A stretch of 64,000 nucleotides of DNA from Flavobacterium limi (GCF_010645075.1 NZ_JAADZV010000005.1:334266-398265); one strand, 5' to 3'; counted from the stretch's first letter, positions 19,248 through 30,282 are shown. Made by a program: numbers and translations. Notes: generated from the sequence alone by a model not told the origin.

Positions 19248-20597
19248 ATGAACAAGAATCACCATTCCAACAATATACTTTCGAATTTAGGGATTAAAAA
19301 CCTGAACGAAATGCAAGAGGCAGCTCAGGATGCTATTTTAAATGATAATAATGTTTTATTGCTTTCGCCAACAGGCTCCGGAAAGACATTAGCTTTTTTA
19401 TTACCGGTTTTAGAACTATTACAACCCGAAATTCTTTCGGTTCAATGTTTGATTCTGGTTCCTTCACGTGAATTAGGCTTGCAAATTGAACAGGTTTGGA
19501 AAAAGATGGGAACTTCATACAAAGTAAATATTTGCTATGGAGGTCACTCAATTGATACTGAAATTAAAAATTTAAGTAATCCACCGGCAGTTTTAATTGG
19601 AACTCCGGGCCGAATTGCAGATCATATTGACAGAGGAACTTTTAGAACAGATAAGATTCAGACTTTGATTCTGGATGAATTTGATAAGTCTCTTCAATTG
19701 GGTTTTCATGAGCAAATGTCATATATCATTGGAAAACTTACAAAATTGAACAAACGTATTCTGGTTTCTGCAACTTCAGATATTGAAATTCCGAAATATA
19801 CCAGAGTAGTAAATCCAACAGTTTTAGATTTTATTCCGGAAGAAGAAGAAAAAACAAATCTTTCGGTAAAAATGGTGGTTTCGCCTGTTAAAGATAAATT
19901 AGGAACTTTATTCAATTTGATTTGTTCCTTAAAATCGCAGTCGGCTATTATATTCTGTAATCATCGTGATGCAGCCGAACGTATCAGTGATACTTTAAAT
20001 GAAAAAGGAATTTATTCAGTTTATTATCACGGTGGTATGGATCAGGATGAACGTGAGCGTGCTTTAATTCAGTTTAGAAACGGAAGTACGAGTTATTTAA
20101 TTACAACCGATTTAGCAGCTCGTGGACTGGATATTCCGGAAATGAAACACGTCATTCATTATCATTTACCCTTAAAGGAAGATGAATTTACACATCGTAA
20201 TGGTCGTACAGCGCGTATGCAGGCTTCGGGAACAGCTTATATCATTATTCATGAAAGTGAAAAACAATTAGATTATATTGATTATGGTATAGAAATCTTA
20301 CATGTCGAAAATGCTACTGTTTTACCAAAACCACCAGAATTTCAAACTGTTTATATCAGTGGAGGAAAAAAAACAAAACTCAATAAGTTTGATATTGTTG
20401 GGTTCTTTTCGCAAAAAGGAAAACTGGGAAAAGATGATTTAGGTTTGATTGAGGTCAAAGATTTTGTTTCGTTTGCAGCTGTAAAATATAATAAAGTCAA
20501 AGATTTGCTTAAAAATGTAAAAGATGAGAAGATGAAAGGAAAGAGATTTAAAATTGAAGTTGCGAGAAAAGTAGTAAAAAAAGAAGAAGGCAGATAA
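19248..20597 (+). CDS. DEAD-box RNA helicase, DbpA-like
   Basis: ATP-dependent RNA helicase, probably acting in ribosome assembly. Motifs: Walker A SPTGSGKT (40-47), Ia VPSREL (71-76), GTPGR (118-122), motif II DEFD (143-146) instead of DEAD, motif III SATSD (174-178), and HRNGRTAR near 306-313. After residue 365 an RNA-binding domain of the DbpA/CsdA type is present (VYISGGKKTKLNKFDIVGF to KGKRFKIEVAR). DbpA proteins recognise 23S rRNA helix 92 with this domain, so that target is likely but inferred. 449 residues fits. The DEFD variant is seen in a flavobacterial subgroup by recollection. Confidence 0.9.
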   Translation: MNKNHHSNNILSNLGIKNLNEMQEAAQDAILNDNNVLLLSPTGSGKTLAFLLPVLELLQPEILSVQCLILVPSRELGLQIEQVWKKMGTSYKVNICYGGHSIDTEIKNLSNPPAVLIGTPGRIADHIDRGTFRTDKIQTLILDEFDKSLQLGFHEQMSYIIGKLTKLNKRILVSATSDIEIPKYTRVVNPTVLDFIPEEEEKTNLSVKMVVSPVKDKLGTLFNLICSLKSQSAIIFCNHRDAAERISDTLNEKGIYSVYYHGGMDQDERERALIQFRNGSTSYLITTDLAARGLDIPEMKHVIHYHLPLKEDEFTHRNGRTARMQASGTAYIIIHESEKQLDYIDYGIEILHVENATVLPKPPEFQTVYISGGKKTKLNKFDIVGFFSQKGKLGKDDLGLIEVKDFVSFAAVKYNKVKDLLKNVKDEKMKGKRFKIEVARKVVKKEEGR

Positions 20598-20822
20598 AAA
20601 ATTTTTGTGCTTTTTGAACCAAAATAAAAAAAATGTTTTAAATATTGATTTCAATTAAGGCTTTAATTTGCTGATTATTAATATTTTGTATATTTTTTGT
20701 TTTTGCAGTGGAAAAATTTATATAAAATTCACAATTTAATGTTAACCAAAGCGTAATTTTAGAAGTAATTTTTCATAATTTCGGCGATTATTAATAGTAT
20801 AAAAATTAACCCCAAATTCATT

Positions 20823-21272
20823 ATGAAAAAGATTATTACCCTTGCCGTTTTACTTTTTAGTTTTGTTTCATTTGCACAGATTAAAGTACTTGAAACTGTA
20901 CCTGTTGAAAAATTAGGAAAAGTAAACAACAATTATATTCAAAAAATTGGAGATGAATATACTGTTTATTATACTAGTATTGTGAGTGATGATGACGATT
21001 CTTCAAGCTTAAGAAAGTTTTCTTTTAAAAACGTTAACAACGATTATGCAAGTCTTTACAGCATCATTATGAATGGTTTTAATGCGACTCCTTTATATGA
21101 TATTAAATTAGAATTGCCTAACAATTATATTTGGTTACATTACACAGGAAATACTCTTCCTGAGAAATCTACGGTTCAGTTTATGGTTTCAAGTAAAGAC
21201 GCTTCTTCAGGTTCAAGCAATGTTTCTGAGCCTTTCGTAAAAGATCAGATCAATAAATTATTTCAAAAATAA
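20823..21272 (+). CDS. Small exported protein of unknown function
   Basis: 149 residues with a clear signal peptide (MKKIITLAVLLFSFVSFAQ, cleaved after about residue 18). The mature part is mostly polar with an acidic DDDD stretch near residue 59, then beta-strand-like segments (YIWLHYTG, TVQFMVSS) and a Ser-rich loop. I do not recognise a named domain. Context is a dbpA-like gene upstream (225 bases) and a terminator downstream, so it is probably monocistronic and periplasmic or outer-membrane associated. Confidence 0.72.
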   Translation: MKKIITLAVLLFSFVSFAQIKVLETVPVEKLGKVNNNYIQKIGDEYTVYYTSIVSDDDDSSSLRKFSFKNVNNDYASLYSIIMNGFNATPLYDIKLELPNNYIWLHYTGNTLPEKSTVQFMVSSKDASSGSSNVSEPFVKDQINKLFQK

Positions 21273-21296
21273 TTTGCTTTAAAATAAAGTTTTTAG

Positions 21297-21328
21297 AATA
21301 GGCTATTCAGTTTTGAATAGCCTATTTT
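21297..21328. terminator. Bidirectional terminator
   Basis: 13-bp stem AATAGGCTATTCA (21297-21309) with its complement (21314-21326), 4-base loop, T-rich 3' flank, between the small exported gene and the converging YetF-like gene. Confidence 0.82.
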
Positions 21329-21351
21329 AGTTATAAAGATTTGTGAAAACA

Positions 21352-21867
21352 TTATTTTCTAAAATTCTTATGATTGTGTTTTCGTTTATAATGAGTTTGT
21401 TTTAAATGCTTTGTGTCTTCAGAAATGACACTAATTGTACCGTCAATTTCAAGCATACAAAGTTTGACGTCTGTAAAATGCTCTAATCCATGTTCTCGCA
21501 TTGCTTCTTTTAGTTCATTGTTAGAGATATCTAATTTACTTAAGGTTTTGAAATCAAGTTTTCCATCATGAATCAGGACTTCAGGTTTATCCAGAAGTAA
21601 ATCGTTAAGAAGTTTATATTTGTATGTTAATTTTTTAATTGTAAAATTAATGACAAACAAAACCAAAGCAGCTACCAAACCTCCCCAAAGACTTGTATCA
21701 GGACCCACCATTGCATTTTGAACCGAATTACTAATTAATAAAATCAGAATAATGTCGGCAGTGTTTAATTGGGATAACTCTTTTTTGCCGAATATTCGTA
21801 AGGCAATTGTCATAAAAAAATAGACCGCAGCACTTCTTGCAATGATTTCTAAATAGGAGAATAGCAT
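21352..21867 (-). CDS. YetF-like membrane protein (DUF421)
   Basis: 171 residues. Three hydrophobic segments at about 5-24, 38-52 and 60-78 are followed by a soluble domain beginning KPEVLIHDGKLD, the usual DUF421/YetF arrangement; the family motif RTxxIFGKKELSQL appears as TIALRIFGKKELSQLNTADI. The C-terminal tail is very basic and His-rich (KHLKQTHYKRKHNHKNFRK). YetF proteins in Bacillus spore formers act with membrane structure, but the role in this lineage is unknown. It is close to, and in the same direction as, the RimK fusion, but a terminator lies between. Confidence 0.82.
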   Translation of the reverse strand: MLFSYLEIIARSAAVYFFMTIALRIFGKKELSQLNTADIILILLISNSVQNAMVGPDTSLWGGLVAALVLFVINFTIKKLTYKYKLLNDLLLDKPEVLIHDGKLDFKTLSKLDISNNELKEAMREHGLEHFTDVKLCMLEIDGTISVISEDTKHLKQTHYKRKHNHKNFRK

Positions 21868-21888
21868 ATTTTTTTATTTAAAGTTAAT

Positions 21889-21925
21889 AAAAAAAGCTTT
21901 GTCAAAGTTTAACCTTGACAAAGCT
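21889..21925 (-). terminator. Terminator of the RimK fusion gene
   Basis: 11-bp stem AGCTTTGTCAA / TTGACAAAGCT (21895-21905 with 21915-21925), followed on the minus strand by seven T. Confidence 0.82.
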
Positions 21926-21954
21926 GAAATATAGGAGTGTTTTAAGTTAAATCC

Positions 21955-23325
21955 TTAAATCAATTTAAAATTCTTTTCGATTGCTTTAATCATTTCCCCT
22001 GCAACGTCTTTATTGGTCGCACCTTCAATTCCTTCAAGACCTGGAGAAGAATTTACTTCAAGTAACAAAGGTCCTTTAGATGAGCGAATTATGTCAACAC
22101 CGGCTACTTTCAAATCCATTGCTTTTGCGGCTTTAATGGCGATCTTTTTTTCTTCAGAAGTTACTTTTATTACTGATGCAGTTCCGCCAAGGTGAATATT
22201 AGCCCTGAATTCACCCGGCATGGCTTCACGCTGGATTGCGGCAACAACCTTTCCATCAATAACAAAACAACGAATATCTTTTCCGTTTGCTTCTTTAATA
22301 AATTCCTGAACTAAGATATTTGCATTCAGGCTTTTAAAAGCATTGATGACACTTTCTGCTGCTTTTTTTGTTTCAGCCAATACAACGCCTTTTCCTTGTG
22401 TTCCTTCTAATAATTTTACAATTAAAGGTGAACCTCCAACCATTTTAATTAAATTGTCAGTGTCTAACGGAGAATTTGCAAAACCGGTTGTTGGAATATC
22501 AATACCGCTGTTTAAAAGTAATTGTAGTGAGTATAATTTATCGCGCGATTGTGTTATGGCTGTTGCAGAATTTAAGACAAAAACTTTTAAAGCTTCAAAT
22601 TGACGTGTTAGAGCACAGCCATAAAAAGTAATACTTGGTCTGATTCGTGGAATTATAGCATCAAATTGATTTAATATTTTTCCACCACGATAATGAATTT
22701 CCGGTGTTTTGGCATCGAGTTTCATATAGCATTCTTTAATGTTTAAAAAATGCATTTCATGGCCGCGCATTTCTCCTGCTTCCATGATTCTTTTATTGCT
22801 GTATAATTCAGGGTTACTGGCTAAAAGCCCAATTCGTAATCCGGAAGTTGCCTTTTCTGAGTTTTGGTATAATTCTTTTAATGTTTCAGTAGAAGGTTGT
22901 CCTAACATGTATTTTTCTTCAGGATCTACCAATACACGTCCGCTCATAGCTTCGCGACCTAATAACATACGAAAACCCATTGAATCACGATTTGTTAGTG
23001 TCATTTCAATCGGCCATTTAACTTCGCCTAATTTAATACTTGTCTGGATTACATAACGATGTTCCCTGAAACCGCTTGAACTTTTTACAATTCTTTTATC
23101 AACCAAAGGAGCTTCACAATGAATCACGGTTTTAATATTATTCTGAATTGGATTAATGTCGAATTTTACCCAATTAGCATCATTTTTTATAAAAGGCGCT
23201 ATGTTTATAGCGTGCATTGCCGAAGTTTTTGCACCTGAATCCACACGAGCTTTTATTGTTGGGATTCCGAGATCAGGAAATGCGCACCATTCTTCACTGC
23301 CTAAAATGACTTTGTTTTGAAGCAT
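21955..23325 (-). CDS. rimK: RimB-like aspartic-protease domain fused to RimK ATP-grasp ligase
   Basis: 456-residue fusion. Residues about 3-140 match the retropepsin-like domain of ATP-dependent zinc protease/RimB proteins, with the putative catalytic [11 protein letters not shown] (Asp29) and [11 protein letters not shown]. From about 155 onward it is an ATP-grasp Rim[48 protein letters not shown] and [15 protein letters not shown]. coli RimK adds glutamates to ribosomal protein S6 and, in Pseudomonas, RimB is a separate protease that removes them. A fused form suggests both activities in one protein, but this is inference; other peptide substrates are possible. Confidence 0.88.
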   Translation of the reverse strand: MLQNKVILGSEEWCAFPDLGIPTIKARVDSGAKTSAMHAINIAPFIKNDANWVKFDINPIQNNIKTVIHCEAPLVDKRIVKSSSGFREHRYVIQTSIKLGEVKWPIEMTLTNRDSMGFRMLLGREAMSGRVLVDPEEKYMLGQPSTETLKELYQNSEKATSGLRIGLLASNPELYSNKRIMEAGEMRGHEMHFLNIKECYMKLDAKTPEIHYRGGKILNQFDAIIPRIRPSITFYGCALTRQFEALKVFVLNSATAITQSRDKLYSLQLLLNSGIDIPTTGFANSPLDTDNLIKMVGGSPLIVKLLEGTQGKGVVLAETKKAAESVINAFKSLNANILVQEFIKEANGKDIRCFVIDGKVVAAIQREAMPGEFRANIHLGGTASVIKVTSEEKKIAIKAAKAMDLKVAGVDIIRSSKGPLLLEVNSSPGLEGIEGATNKDVAGEMIKAIEKNFKLI

Positions 23326-23356
23326 ATATTGTTTTTTATTGTAGAAATTTAATAAT

Positions 23357-23364
23357 CAAAAATA
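23357..23364 (-). promoter_or_regulatory. -7 box of the RimK fusion gene
   Basis: TATTTTTG on the minus strand, an exact TAnnTTTG match, 31 bases before the ATG; no good -33 TTG. Confidence 0.45.
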
Positions 23365-23397
23365 GCTATTTGCTTTTATTAAAGATAGTGATTTATC

Positions 23398-23442
23398 CAA
23401 AAAAAACACCCGTTATGTTATGAAAACGTAACGGGCGTGTTA
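23398..23442 (-). terminator. Terminator of clpC
   Basis: Imperfect hairpin: CGTTA/TAACG-centred stem, with GC-rich CCCGTTA facing TAACGGGCG and a 2-base bulge, followed on the minus strand by a run of seven T. It lies between clpC and the RimK fusion. Confidence 0.72.
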
Positions 23443-23466
23443 TTTCTGTTATAAATTTAAACTAAT

Positions 23467-26013
23467 TTATTGATTAGTCGGCTCTTCTGCTTTGTGTATT
23501 TCTACTGAAAGTTCTTCAGAATTATCTTTTAAATCCATTAAGATTTCATCACCAGAATGTATTTTTGACGTGATGATTTCTTCGGCTAACAAATCTTCAA
23601 CATATTTTTGAATGGCTCTTTTTAGAGGTCTTGCTCCAAATTGCCTGTCAAAGCCTTTTTCTGCAATAAATGCTTTTGCTTTATCTGTAAGTTTTAAATT
23701 ATAACCTAATTCAGCAATACGGATGTAAAGCTTTTTAAGCTCAATTTCTATAATCAAATCAATGTCTGCTTTTTCTAATGCATTAAATACTATTACATCG
23801 TCAATTCTGTTTAAGAATTCAGGAGCAAAAGTTTTTTTCAATGCATTTTCAATAATGCTTTTTGAATTTTCATCAGCCTGAGCCACTTTCGCAGCAGTTC
23901 CAAATCCAACACCTTGTCCAAAATCTTTCAATTGACGTGCGCCAACGTTGGATGTCATGATAATAATAGTGTTTTTGAAATCGATTTTTCGGCCTAAACT
24001 ATCAGTCAGATATCCATCATCTAAAACCTGAAGCATCATGTTGAATACATCCGGGTGTGCTTTTTCGATCTCATCAAGAAGTACTACACAATAAGGTTTT
24101 CTGCGAACTTTTTCAGTTAACTGACCACCTTCCTCGTAACCCACGTATCCCGGAGGCGCTCCAACTAAACGGGAGATTGCAAATTTCTCCATGTATTCGC
24201 TCATGTCAATACGAACTAACGCGTCTTCAGAATCGAATAGTTCTTTAGCTAAAACTTTTGCTAATTGTGTTTTACCCACTCCGGTCTGACCTAAGAAAAT
24301 AAATGAACCAATTGGTTTATTTGGATCTTTTAGTCCTGCTCTGTTACGCTGAATAGAACGTGCAATTTTTAAAACGGCATCATTTTGTCCAATTACCTTA
24401 TTCTGAATTAATTCCGGTAATTTGGCCAGTTTGTTGCTTTCTGTCTGTGCAATTCTGTTTACAGGAATTCCGGTCATCATAGAAACAACATCAGCTACAT
24501 TATCTTCAGTAACTTCAATACGGTTGCTTTTAGAATCTTCTTCCCATTGTTCCTGAGCTAGAGCTAAATCTTTTTCAATACGTTTTTCATCATCACGAAG
24601 TTTAGCAGCTTCTTCATATTTTTGTTTTTTGACTACCATGTTTTTGTTTTCACGCACTTCTTCTAATTGACGTTCTAAATCCAGAATTTGTTTTGGAACG
24701 TCAATATTAGTAATGTGTACACGAGATCCTGCCTCATCCATGGCATCAATAGCTTTGTCCGGTAAAAAACGCTCAGACATATATCTGTTGGTTAATTTAA
24801 CGCAAGCTTCAATTGCTTCCGGCGTATAGGTTACATTGTGGTGATCCTCGTATTTATCTTTCACGTTGTTCAAAATAGCGATTGTTTCTTCAACAGAAGT
24901 TGGTTCTACAATAACTTTTTGGAAACGTCTTTCAAGTGCGCCGTCTTTCTCAATATATTGTCTGTACTCATCAAGAGTAGTTGCACCAATACATTGGATT
25001 TCGCCTCTTGCTAATGCAGGTTTGAACATATTTGAAGCATCAAGTGAACCTGTTGCTCCTCCGGCACCTACAATAGTATGGATCTCATCAATAAAAAGAA
25101 TAATATCATCATTTTTCTCAAGCTCGTTCATCACGGCTTTCATCCTTTCTTCAAATTGTCCTCTGTATTTTGTTCCGGCAACTAAGCTGGCTAAGTCAAG
25201 AGTAACAACACGTTTGTGAAAAAGGATACGTGATACTTTCTTCTGGATAATTCGTAAAGCAAGTCCTTCTGCAATAGCAGATTTACCAACTCCCGGCTCT
25301 CCAATAAGAAGCGGATTGTTCTTTTTTCTACGGCTTAGAATTTGAGAAACACGCTCAATTTCTTTTTCGCGTCCTACAACAGGATCCAGTTTTCCTTCTT
25401 CTGCCATTTCTGTTAAATCTCTCCCAAAATTATCCAATACCGGAGTCTTGGATTTTTTGTTTGACTTATTGGCTGGATTGTTAAAACTGCTTTCTTTAAG
25501 ACTGTCATCTTGTCCTGAATCATCGTTATACGATTCGTTTTTTGGCAAGTTTTCTAAGAATTCTTCTTCGTTTGGAGTCATATTTAAATACTGTTCTTTA
25601 GCTATATCATAATCTATTTTTAGCTTATTCAATAGCTTGGTTGTTGGATCATTTTCGTTTCGTAAGATGCATAAAAGCAGGTGTGCCGTACTAATCGACG
25701 AGCTTTGAAATACTTTAGCCTCAAGAAAAGTGGTCTTCAGGGCTCTTTCGGCCTGTCGGGTAAGGTGAAGATTTTTCTTTTCGGTATTTACTTCAACGCT
25801 GTGATTTGCCGGACTCAGTATTTCTACTTTCCTGCGTAAATGGTCTAAATCGACTGCCAGGTTATTAAGTATATGAATAGCTTTTCCGTTACCATCTCTT
25901 AAAATGCCCAGCATTAGATGTTCAGTACCAATAAAGTCGTGCCCTAAACGAAGAGCTTCTTCTTTACTGTATGTAATAACATCTTTTACTCTTGGTGAAA
26001 AATTATCATCCAT
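23467..26013 (-). CDS. clpC: ATP-dependent Clp protease ATP-binding subunit ClpC
   Basis: Class I Hsp100 unfoldase that feeds substrates to ClpP. Order: two Clp-N repeats (about 1-150, [17 protein letters not shown] then [16 protein letters not shown]), a charged linker (150-195), AAA-1 with Walker A GEPGVGKS (238-245), a middle domain of the UVR/coiled-coil type near 450 ([12 protein letters not shown]), and AAA-2 with GQTGVGKT near 575 and [18 protein letters not shown]. This UVR middle separates ClpC from ClpB. The C-terminus [17 protein letters not shown] is typical. 848 residues; single gene divergent from gyrA. Confidence 0.96.
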   Translation of the reverse strand: MDDNFSPRVKDVITYSKEEALRLGHDFIGTEHLMLGILRDGNGKAIHILNNLAVDLDHLRRKVEILSPANHSVEVNTEKKNLHLTRQAERALKTTFLEAKVFQSSSISTAHLLLCILRNENDPTTKLLNKLKIDYDIAKEQYLNMTPNEEEFLENLPKNESYNDDSGQDDSLKESSFNNPANKSNKKSKTPVLDNFGRDLTEMAEEGKLDPVVGREKEIERVSQILSRRKKNNPLLIGEPGVGKSAIAEGLALRIIQKKVSRILFHKRVVTLDLASLVAGTKYRGQFEERMKAVMNELEKNDDIILFIDEIHTIVGAGGATGSLDASNMFKPALARGEIQCIGATTLDEYRQYIEKDGALERRFQKVIVEPTSVEETIAILNNVKDKYEDHHNVTYTPEAIEACVKLTNRYMSERFLPDKAIDAMDEAGSRVHITNIDVPKQILDLERQLEEVRENKNMVVKKQKYEEAAKLRDDEKRIEKDLALAQEQWEEDSKSNRIEVTEDNVADVVSMMTGIPVNRIAQTESNKLAKLPELIQNKVIGQNDAVLKIARSIQRNRAGLKDPNKPIGSFIFLGQTGVGKTQLAKVLAKELFDSEDALVRIDMSEYMEKFAISRLVGAPPGYVGYEEGGQLTEKVRRKPYCVVLLDEIEKAHPDVFNMMLQVLDDGYLTDSLGRKIDFKNTIIIMTSNVGARQLKDFGQGVGFGTAAKVAQADENSKSIIENALKKTFAPEFLNRIDDVIVFNALEKADIDLIIEIELKKLYIRIAELGYNLKLTDKAKAFIAEKGFDRQFGARPLKRAIQKYVEDLLAEEIITSKIHSGDEILMDLKDNSEELSVEIHKAEEPTNQ

Positions 26014-26271
26014 AATATATAATTGGTATTGTAAATTTAATGAATTAGTGATTGAAAAACAAAAACCATACCTTTCAGAAACACCTGTCAGCTAATAGAC
26101 AAAAAAAATAGTAATAAAACAGTTAAAAAAGGCTTAATTTATTAACTAAAAGGTAAAAAAAAGTTGTTAATAAATCATTGAAATATCTGTAAGTAAATAG
26201 CTGAAAAAATTTCAAAAAAACGTATCTTGGCACGCTTTGAAAATTAATATAATTATTTAATATAACAATTT

Positions 26272-28917
26272 ATGTCTGAAGGAGAAAAGTTAATTCCTAT
26301 TAACATCGAAGAAGAAATGAAATCAGCTTACATCGATTATTCGATGTCAGTAATCGTATCAAGGGCACTTCCGGATGTTAGAGATGGCTTGAAACCGGTA
26401 CATCGAAGAGTTCTTTACGGAATGTATGACTTAGGAGTAACATCAAGATCAGCCCACAAAAAATCTGCGAGAATTGTAGGAGAGGTTTTGGGTAAGTATC
26501 ATCCGCACGGTGATACATCTGTTTATGATGCCATGGTTCGTATGGCTCAGGAATGGAGTATGCGTTATCTTTTAGTTGATGGTCAGGGTAACTTTGGTTC
26601 TGTAGATGGGGATAGCCCTGCTGCAATGCGTTATACGGAGGCCAGAATGAAAAGGATTTCGGAAGAAATTATGGCAGATATCGAAAAAGAAACGGTTGAT
26701 TTTCAATTGAACTTTGACGATACATTATATGAACCAAAAGTAATGCCTACAAGAGTTCCTACTTTATTAGTGAACGGAGCAACGGGTATTGCGGTTGGTA
26801 TGGCTACAAATATGCCTCCACACAATTTAACTGAAGTTATCAATGGTACTTTAGCATACCTTGATAATAACGATATTGAAGTTGACGAATTAATGACACA
26901 TATTAAAGCTCCGGATTTTCCAACCGGTGGTATAATATATGGTTATGAAGGCGTTCGCGAAGCATTTAAAACCGGTAGAGGACGTATTGTAATGCGTGCT
27001 AAGGTTGGTTTTGAAGAAGTTGACGGAAGAGAATCAATTATTGTTACTGAAATTCCGTATCAGGTTAATAAAGCTGATATGATTAAGCGTACAGCAGATC
27101 TTGTTAACGAAAAGAAAATTGAAGGTATTGCGAATATCCGTGATGAGTCTGACAGAAATGGTATGCGTATCGTTTATATTTTAAAACGAGATGCAACTCC
27201 AAATGTAGTCTTAAATACCTTATATAAATTTACACAACTGCAGTCTTCTTTTAGTGTAAATAATATTGCATTAGTAAAAGGTCGTCCTCAAATGCTGAAT
27301 CTGAAAGACATGATTCATTATTTTATTGAACACCGTCATGATGTAGTAGTAAGAAGAACTCAATTTGAATTACGCAAAGCTGAAGAAAGAGCTCATATTT
27401 TAGAAGGTTTAATTATTGCTTCTGATAATATTGATGAAGTAATTGCAATTATCAGAGGTTCTAAAAATACGGAAGAAGCACGTGAGAAATTAATTGAAAG
27501 ATTCAGTTTATCTGATATTCAGGCCCGTGCAATTGTTGAAATGCGTTTACGTCAGTTAACTGGTCTTGAGCAGGATAAATTGAGAGCTGAGTTTGAAGAA
27601 TTAATGAAATTAATTGAGCATTTAAAAGCATTACTAGCAGATGTCAATTTAAGAACCGACTTAATTAAGGAAGAACTTGTTGAAATTCGTGATAAATATG
27701 GTGACGAGCGTCGTTCTCAAATTGAATATTCGGGAGGGGATGTAAGTATTGAAGATTTAATTGCCGATGAAAATGTTGTAATTACAATTTCTCACGCGGG
27801 TTATATCAAACGTACCAACTTAACAGAATACAAAACTCAAAACAGAGGCGGAGTTGGTCAAAAAAGTGCGGGAACAAGAGATCAGGATTTCCTTGAACAT
27901 ATGTTTGTTGCGACGAATCACCAATATATGATGTTCTTTACGCAGAAAGGAAAATGTTTCTGGATGCGTGTTTATGAAATTCCTGAAGGAAGTAAAACGG
28001 CAAAAGGAAGAGCAATTCAAAACCTTGTAAATATTGAAAGCGATGATAAAGTAAAAGCTTTCATTTGTACACAAGATTTAAAAGATAAAGATTATATCAA
28101 CAGCCATAATTTGGTTATGGTTACGAAACAAGGTCAGGTTAAAAAAACATCTTTAGAGAAATATTCTAAGCCTAGAGTAAATGGTGTAGCAGCTATTACT
28201 ATTAAAGAAGGTGATGAATTGATGGGGGCACAGTTAACAAATGGTGAAAGCCAGATTATCTTAGCTGTAAAATCCGGAAAACTGGTTCGTTTTGAAGAAA
28301 CTAAAACGCGCCCAATGGGAAGAACAGCTTCTGGAGTTCGTGGTATTACTTTAAAAGATGATGCTGACGAAGTAATTGGTATGGTTACTGTTGATAAAAA
28401 TGACATCAATGATTCGCAAATTCTGGTTGTTACTGAAAATGGTTATGGTAAACGTACTAAATTGGTTGATGACGATGGTGAAGATGTTTACCGAATCACA
28501 AACCGTGGAGGTAAAGGGGTTAAGACACTAAATATTACTGAAAAAACAGGAAAATTAATCTCTATTAATGCTGTAACGGATTCTGATGATTTGATGATTA
28601 TCAATAAATCAGGATTAACAATCAGAATGGCAATTGAAGATCTTCGTGTAATGGGACGTGCTACTCAGGGAGTTAGATTAATTAATCTAAAGGGTAAAGA
28701 TTCTATTGCGGCAGTTACCAAAGTAATGAAAGACGAAGCTGAGGAGGTTGTTGTAGATGAAGATGGAAATGTTATCGAATCAGGAATTGAAAGAGTTAAG
28801 CCAGACTTAGAAGTTCTTGAAGATGATGGTGCTGTAGAAGAGGAGGATGAAGATGATGATTCAGAAGAAGAAGTTGAAGACGATGACGATTCTGAAGATG
28901 AAGAATCTGAAGAGTAA
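26272..28917 (+). CDS. gyrA: DNA gyrase subunit A
   Basis: Cuts and rejoins DNA in the GyrA2B2 gyrase that introduces negative supercoils. Catalytic tyrosine is Tyr121 ([10 protein letters not shown]). In the quinolone-resistance region residues 79-86 read HGDTSVYD, with Thr82 and Asp86 at the positions of E. coli Ser83 and Asp87, so no classical mutation at the aspartate; Thr at the first site differs from E. coli but its effect is not inferred. The C-terminal wrapping domain has the GyrA-box-like QNRGGVGQ near 523. After about residue 825 there is a long, almost purely acidic tail (Glu/Asp runs). 881 residues. Confidence 0.97.
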   Translation: MSEGEKLIPINIEEEMKSAYIDYSMSVIVSRALPDVRDGLKPVHRRVLYGMYDLGVTSRSAHKKSARIVGEVLGKYHPHGDTSVYDAMVRMAQEWSMRYLLVDGQGNFGSVDGDSPAAMRYTEARMKRISEEIMADIEKETVDFQLNFDDTLYEPKVMPTRVPTLLVNGATGIAVGMATNMPPHNLTEVINGTLAYLDNNDIEVDELMTHIKAPDFPTGGIIYGYEGVREAFKTGRGRIVMRAKVGFEEVDGRESIIVTEIPYQVNKADMIKRTADLVNEKKIEGIANIRDESDRNGMRIVYILKRDATPNVVLNTLYKFTQLQSSFSVNNIALVKGRPQMLNLKDMIHYFIEHRHDVVVRRTQFELRKAEERAHILEGLIIASDNIDEVIAIIRGSKNTEEAREKLIERFSLSDIQARAIVEMRLRQLTGLEQDKLRAEFEELMKLIEHLKALLADVNLRTDLIKEELVEIRDKYGDERRSQIEYSGGDVSIEDLIADENVVITISHAGYIKRTNLTEYKTQNRGGVGQKSAGTRDQDFLEHMFVATNHQYMMFFTQKGKCFWMRVYEIPEGSKTAKGRAIQNLVNIESDDKVKAFICTQDLKDKDYINSHNLVMVTKQGQVKKTSLEKYSKPRVNGVAAITIKEGDELMGAQLTNGESQIILAVKSGKLVRFEETKTRPMGRTASGVRGITLKDDADEVIGMVTVDKNDINDSQILVVTENGYGKRTKLVDDDGEDVYRITNRGGKGVKTLNITEKTGKLISINAVTDSDDLMIINKSGLTIRMAIEDLRVMGRATQGVRLINLKGKDSIAAVTKVMKDEAEEVVVDEDGNVIESGIERVKPDLEVLEDDGAVEEEDEDDDSEEEVEDDDDSEDEESEE

Positions 28918-28961
28918 AATTGAACCACACAAATTAAAATTAAATATACAAATTGAATATT

Positions 28962-30230
28962 ATGAAAAGTAAATATGTAATACTTGCATCAGCATTATTG
29001 ATTTCATTAGCTACTTTTGCTCAAAAAGATCAAATAAAAAGTGCTGAAAAAGCATTAAAAGGAGGTGATGCACAAGGTGCAATCGCGCAATTAAAAGATG
29101 CGGAGAATCTTATTGTAAATGCAAAAGATACCGAGCAGGCACAATACTATTTCATTCAGGGAAATGCCTATTTGGATTTAGCAAACAAAAAGGTAGAAGA
29201 AAGTAAAAATCTACTATTAGCTGCTGAGAGTTACAAAAAATTGATAGAGATTGAAAAAACTTCTGGAAAGCAAAAATATTCCACTCAGGCTGTAACTTCA
29301 ATTACTCAAATTAAAGGATTGTTGATTAATTCGGCTATAGCTGATACTCAGTCAAACAAAAGTGCTGAAGGAGCAAAAAAATTGTATGAAGCATATGCAT
29401 TAGATAAAAAAGATACTATCAATTTATATTATGCCGCTTCTACATATGTAAACGCTCAGGATTATGATGCTGCACTTCCAATGTATGAAGAATTAAAAAA
29501 ATTAAACTATTCAGGAAAAGGGACAAGTTTTACAGCAGTAAATAAGGCTTCTGGTAGTGAAGATGGTTTTAATAATGCAAAAGACAGGGATTTGGCTGTG
29601 AAATTAGGAACACATGATAATCCGAAAACTGAAAATATCCCTTCTAAAAGAGGTGAGATTTACAAGAATTATGCTTTAATTTTAGTTCAGAAAGGAAGAA
29701 CTGAAGATGCTAAAAAAGCTTTAGCTGATGCAAGAAAAGCAAACCCGGAAGATTCTTCTTTAATCCTTTCTGAAGCTAACTTATATTTAGAAACTAAAGA
29801 TTACGATACTTATAAAAAATTAGTTGGAGAAGCTTTGCAAAAAGATCCAAATAACAAAGAATTAATTTTTAACCTTGGAGTATTAAGTGCAAATGCTAAA
29901 AATGCTGCTGATGCTGAGAAATATTATTTAAAAGTTATTGAAATAGATCCTAATTATGCAAATGCTTATCTTAATCTTGCAGCATTAAAATTAGAGGCAG
30001 AAAAACCTATTATTGATGAAATGAATAAATTAGGGACGTCTGATAAAGATATGAAGCGTTATGATGTCTTAAAAAAACAAAGAGAAAGCGTTTTCAAAAG
30101 TGTGATTCCATATCTTAAAAAAGCAAATGAATTAGATCCAAAGAACCAGGATGTATCTAAAACATTGTTAGGTGTTTACAAAGCACTTGAAATGACTGCT
30201 GAAGCTAAAGCATTAAAAGCTACAATGTAG
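28962..30230 (+). CDS. Exported tetratricopeptide repeat protein
   Basis: 422 residues starting with a signal peptide (MKSKYVILASALLISLATFAQ); the ATG at 28962 is preferred over the TTG at 28953 since it puts the signal at the N-terminus. The mature protein is TPR-like: helix pairs such as YANAYLNLAALKLEAEK and a C-terminal DPNYANAYLNLA repeat at about 320-355. TPRs mediate protein-protein contacts in the periplasm. It follows gyrA by 44 bases and may be co-transcribed with it, although a functional link is not evident. A terminator follows at 30256. Confidence 0.85.
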   Translation: MKSKYVILASALLISLATFAQKDQIKSAEKALKGGDAQGAIAQLKDAENLIVNAKDTEQAQYYFIQGNAYLDLANKKVEESKNLLLAAESYKKLIEIEKTSGKQKYSTQAVTSITQIKGLLINSAIADTQSNKSAEGAKKLYEAYALDKKDTINLYYAASTYVNAQDYDAALPMYEELKKLNYSGKGTSFTAVNKASGSEDGFNNAKDRDLAVKLGTHDNPKTENIPSKRGEIYKNYALILVQKGRTEDAKKALADARKANPEDSSLILSEANLYLETKDYDTYKKLVGEALQKDPNNKELIFNLGVLSANAKNAADAEKYYLKVIEIDPNYANAYLNLAALKLEAEKPIIDEMNKLGTSDKDMKRYDVLKKQRESVFKSVIPYLKKANELDPKNQDVSKTLLGVYKALEMTAEAKALKATM

Positions 30231-30255
30231 TCTTAAACAATAAATATATAAATAG

Positions 30256-30282
30256 AACCGTCAATTATTTGACGGTTTTTTT
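30256..30282 (+). terminator. Terminator of the TPR gene
   Basis: 9-bp stem AACCGTCAA (30256-30264) with TTGACGGTT (30269-30277), loop TTAT, then a T run. Confidence 0.85.

Noticed and set aside
26231..26238. TATCTTGG-like box upstream of gyrA
   Set aside because: It deviates from TAnnTTTG at a fixed position and has no -33 partner, so it is not listed as a promoter.
28665..28928. Minus-strand Ser-rich open frame over the end of gyrA
   Set aside because: It is the antisense of the acidic GAA/GAT codon tail of gyrA, which reads as serine codons; it has no domain and sits inside a certain gene.
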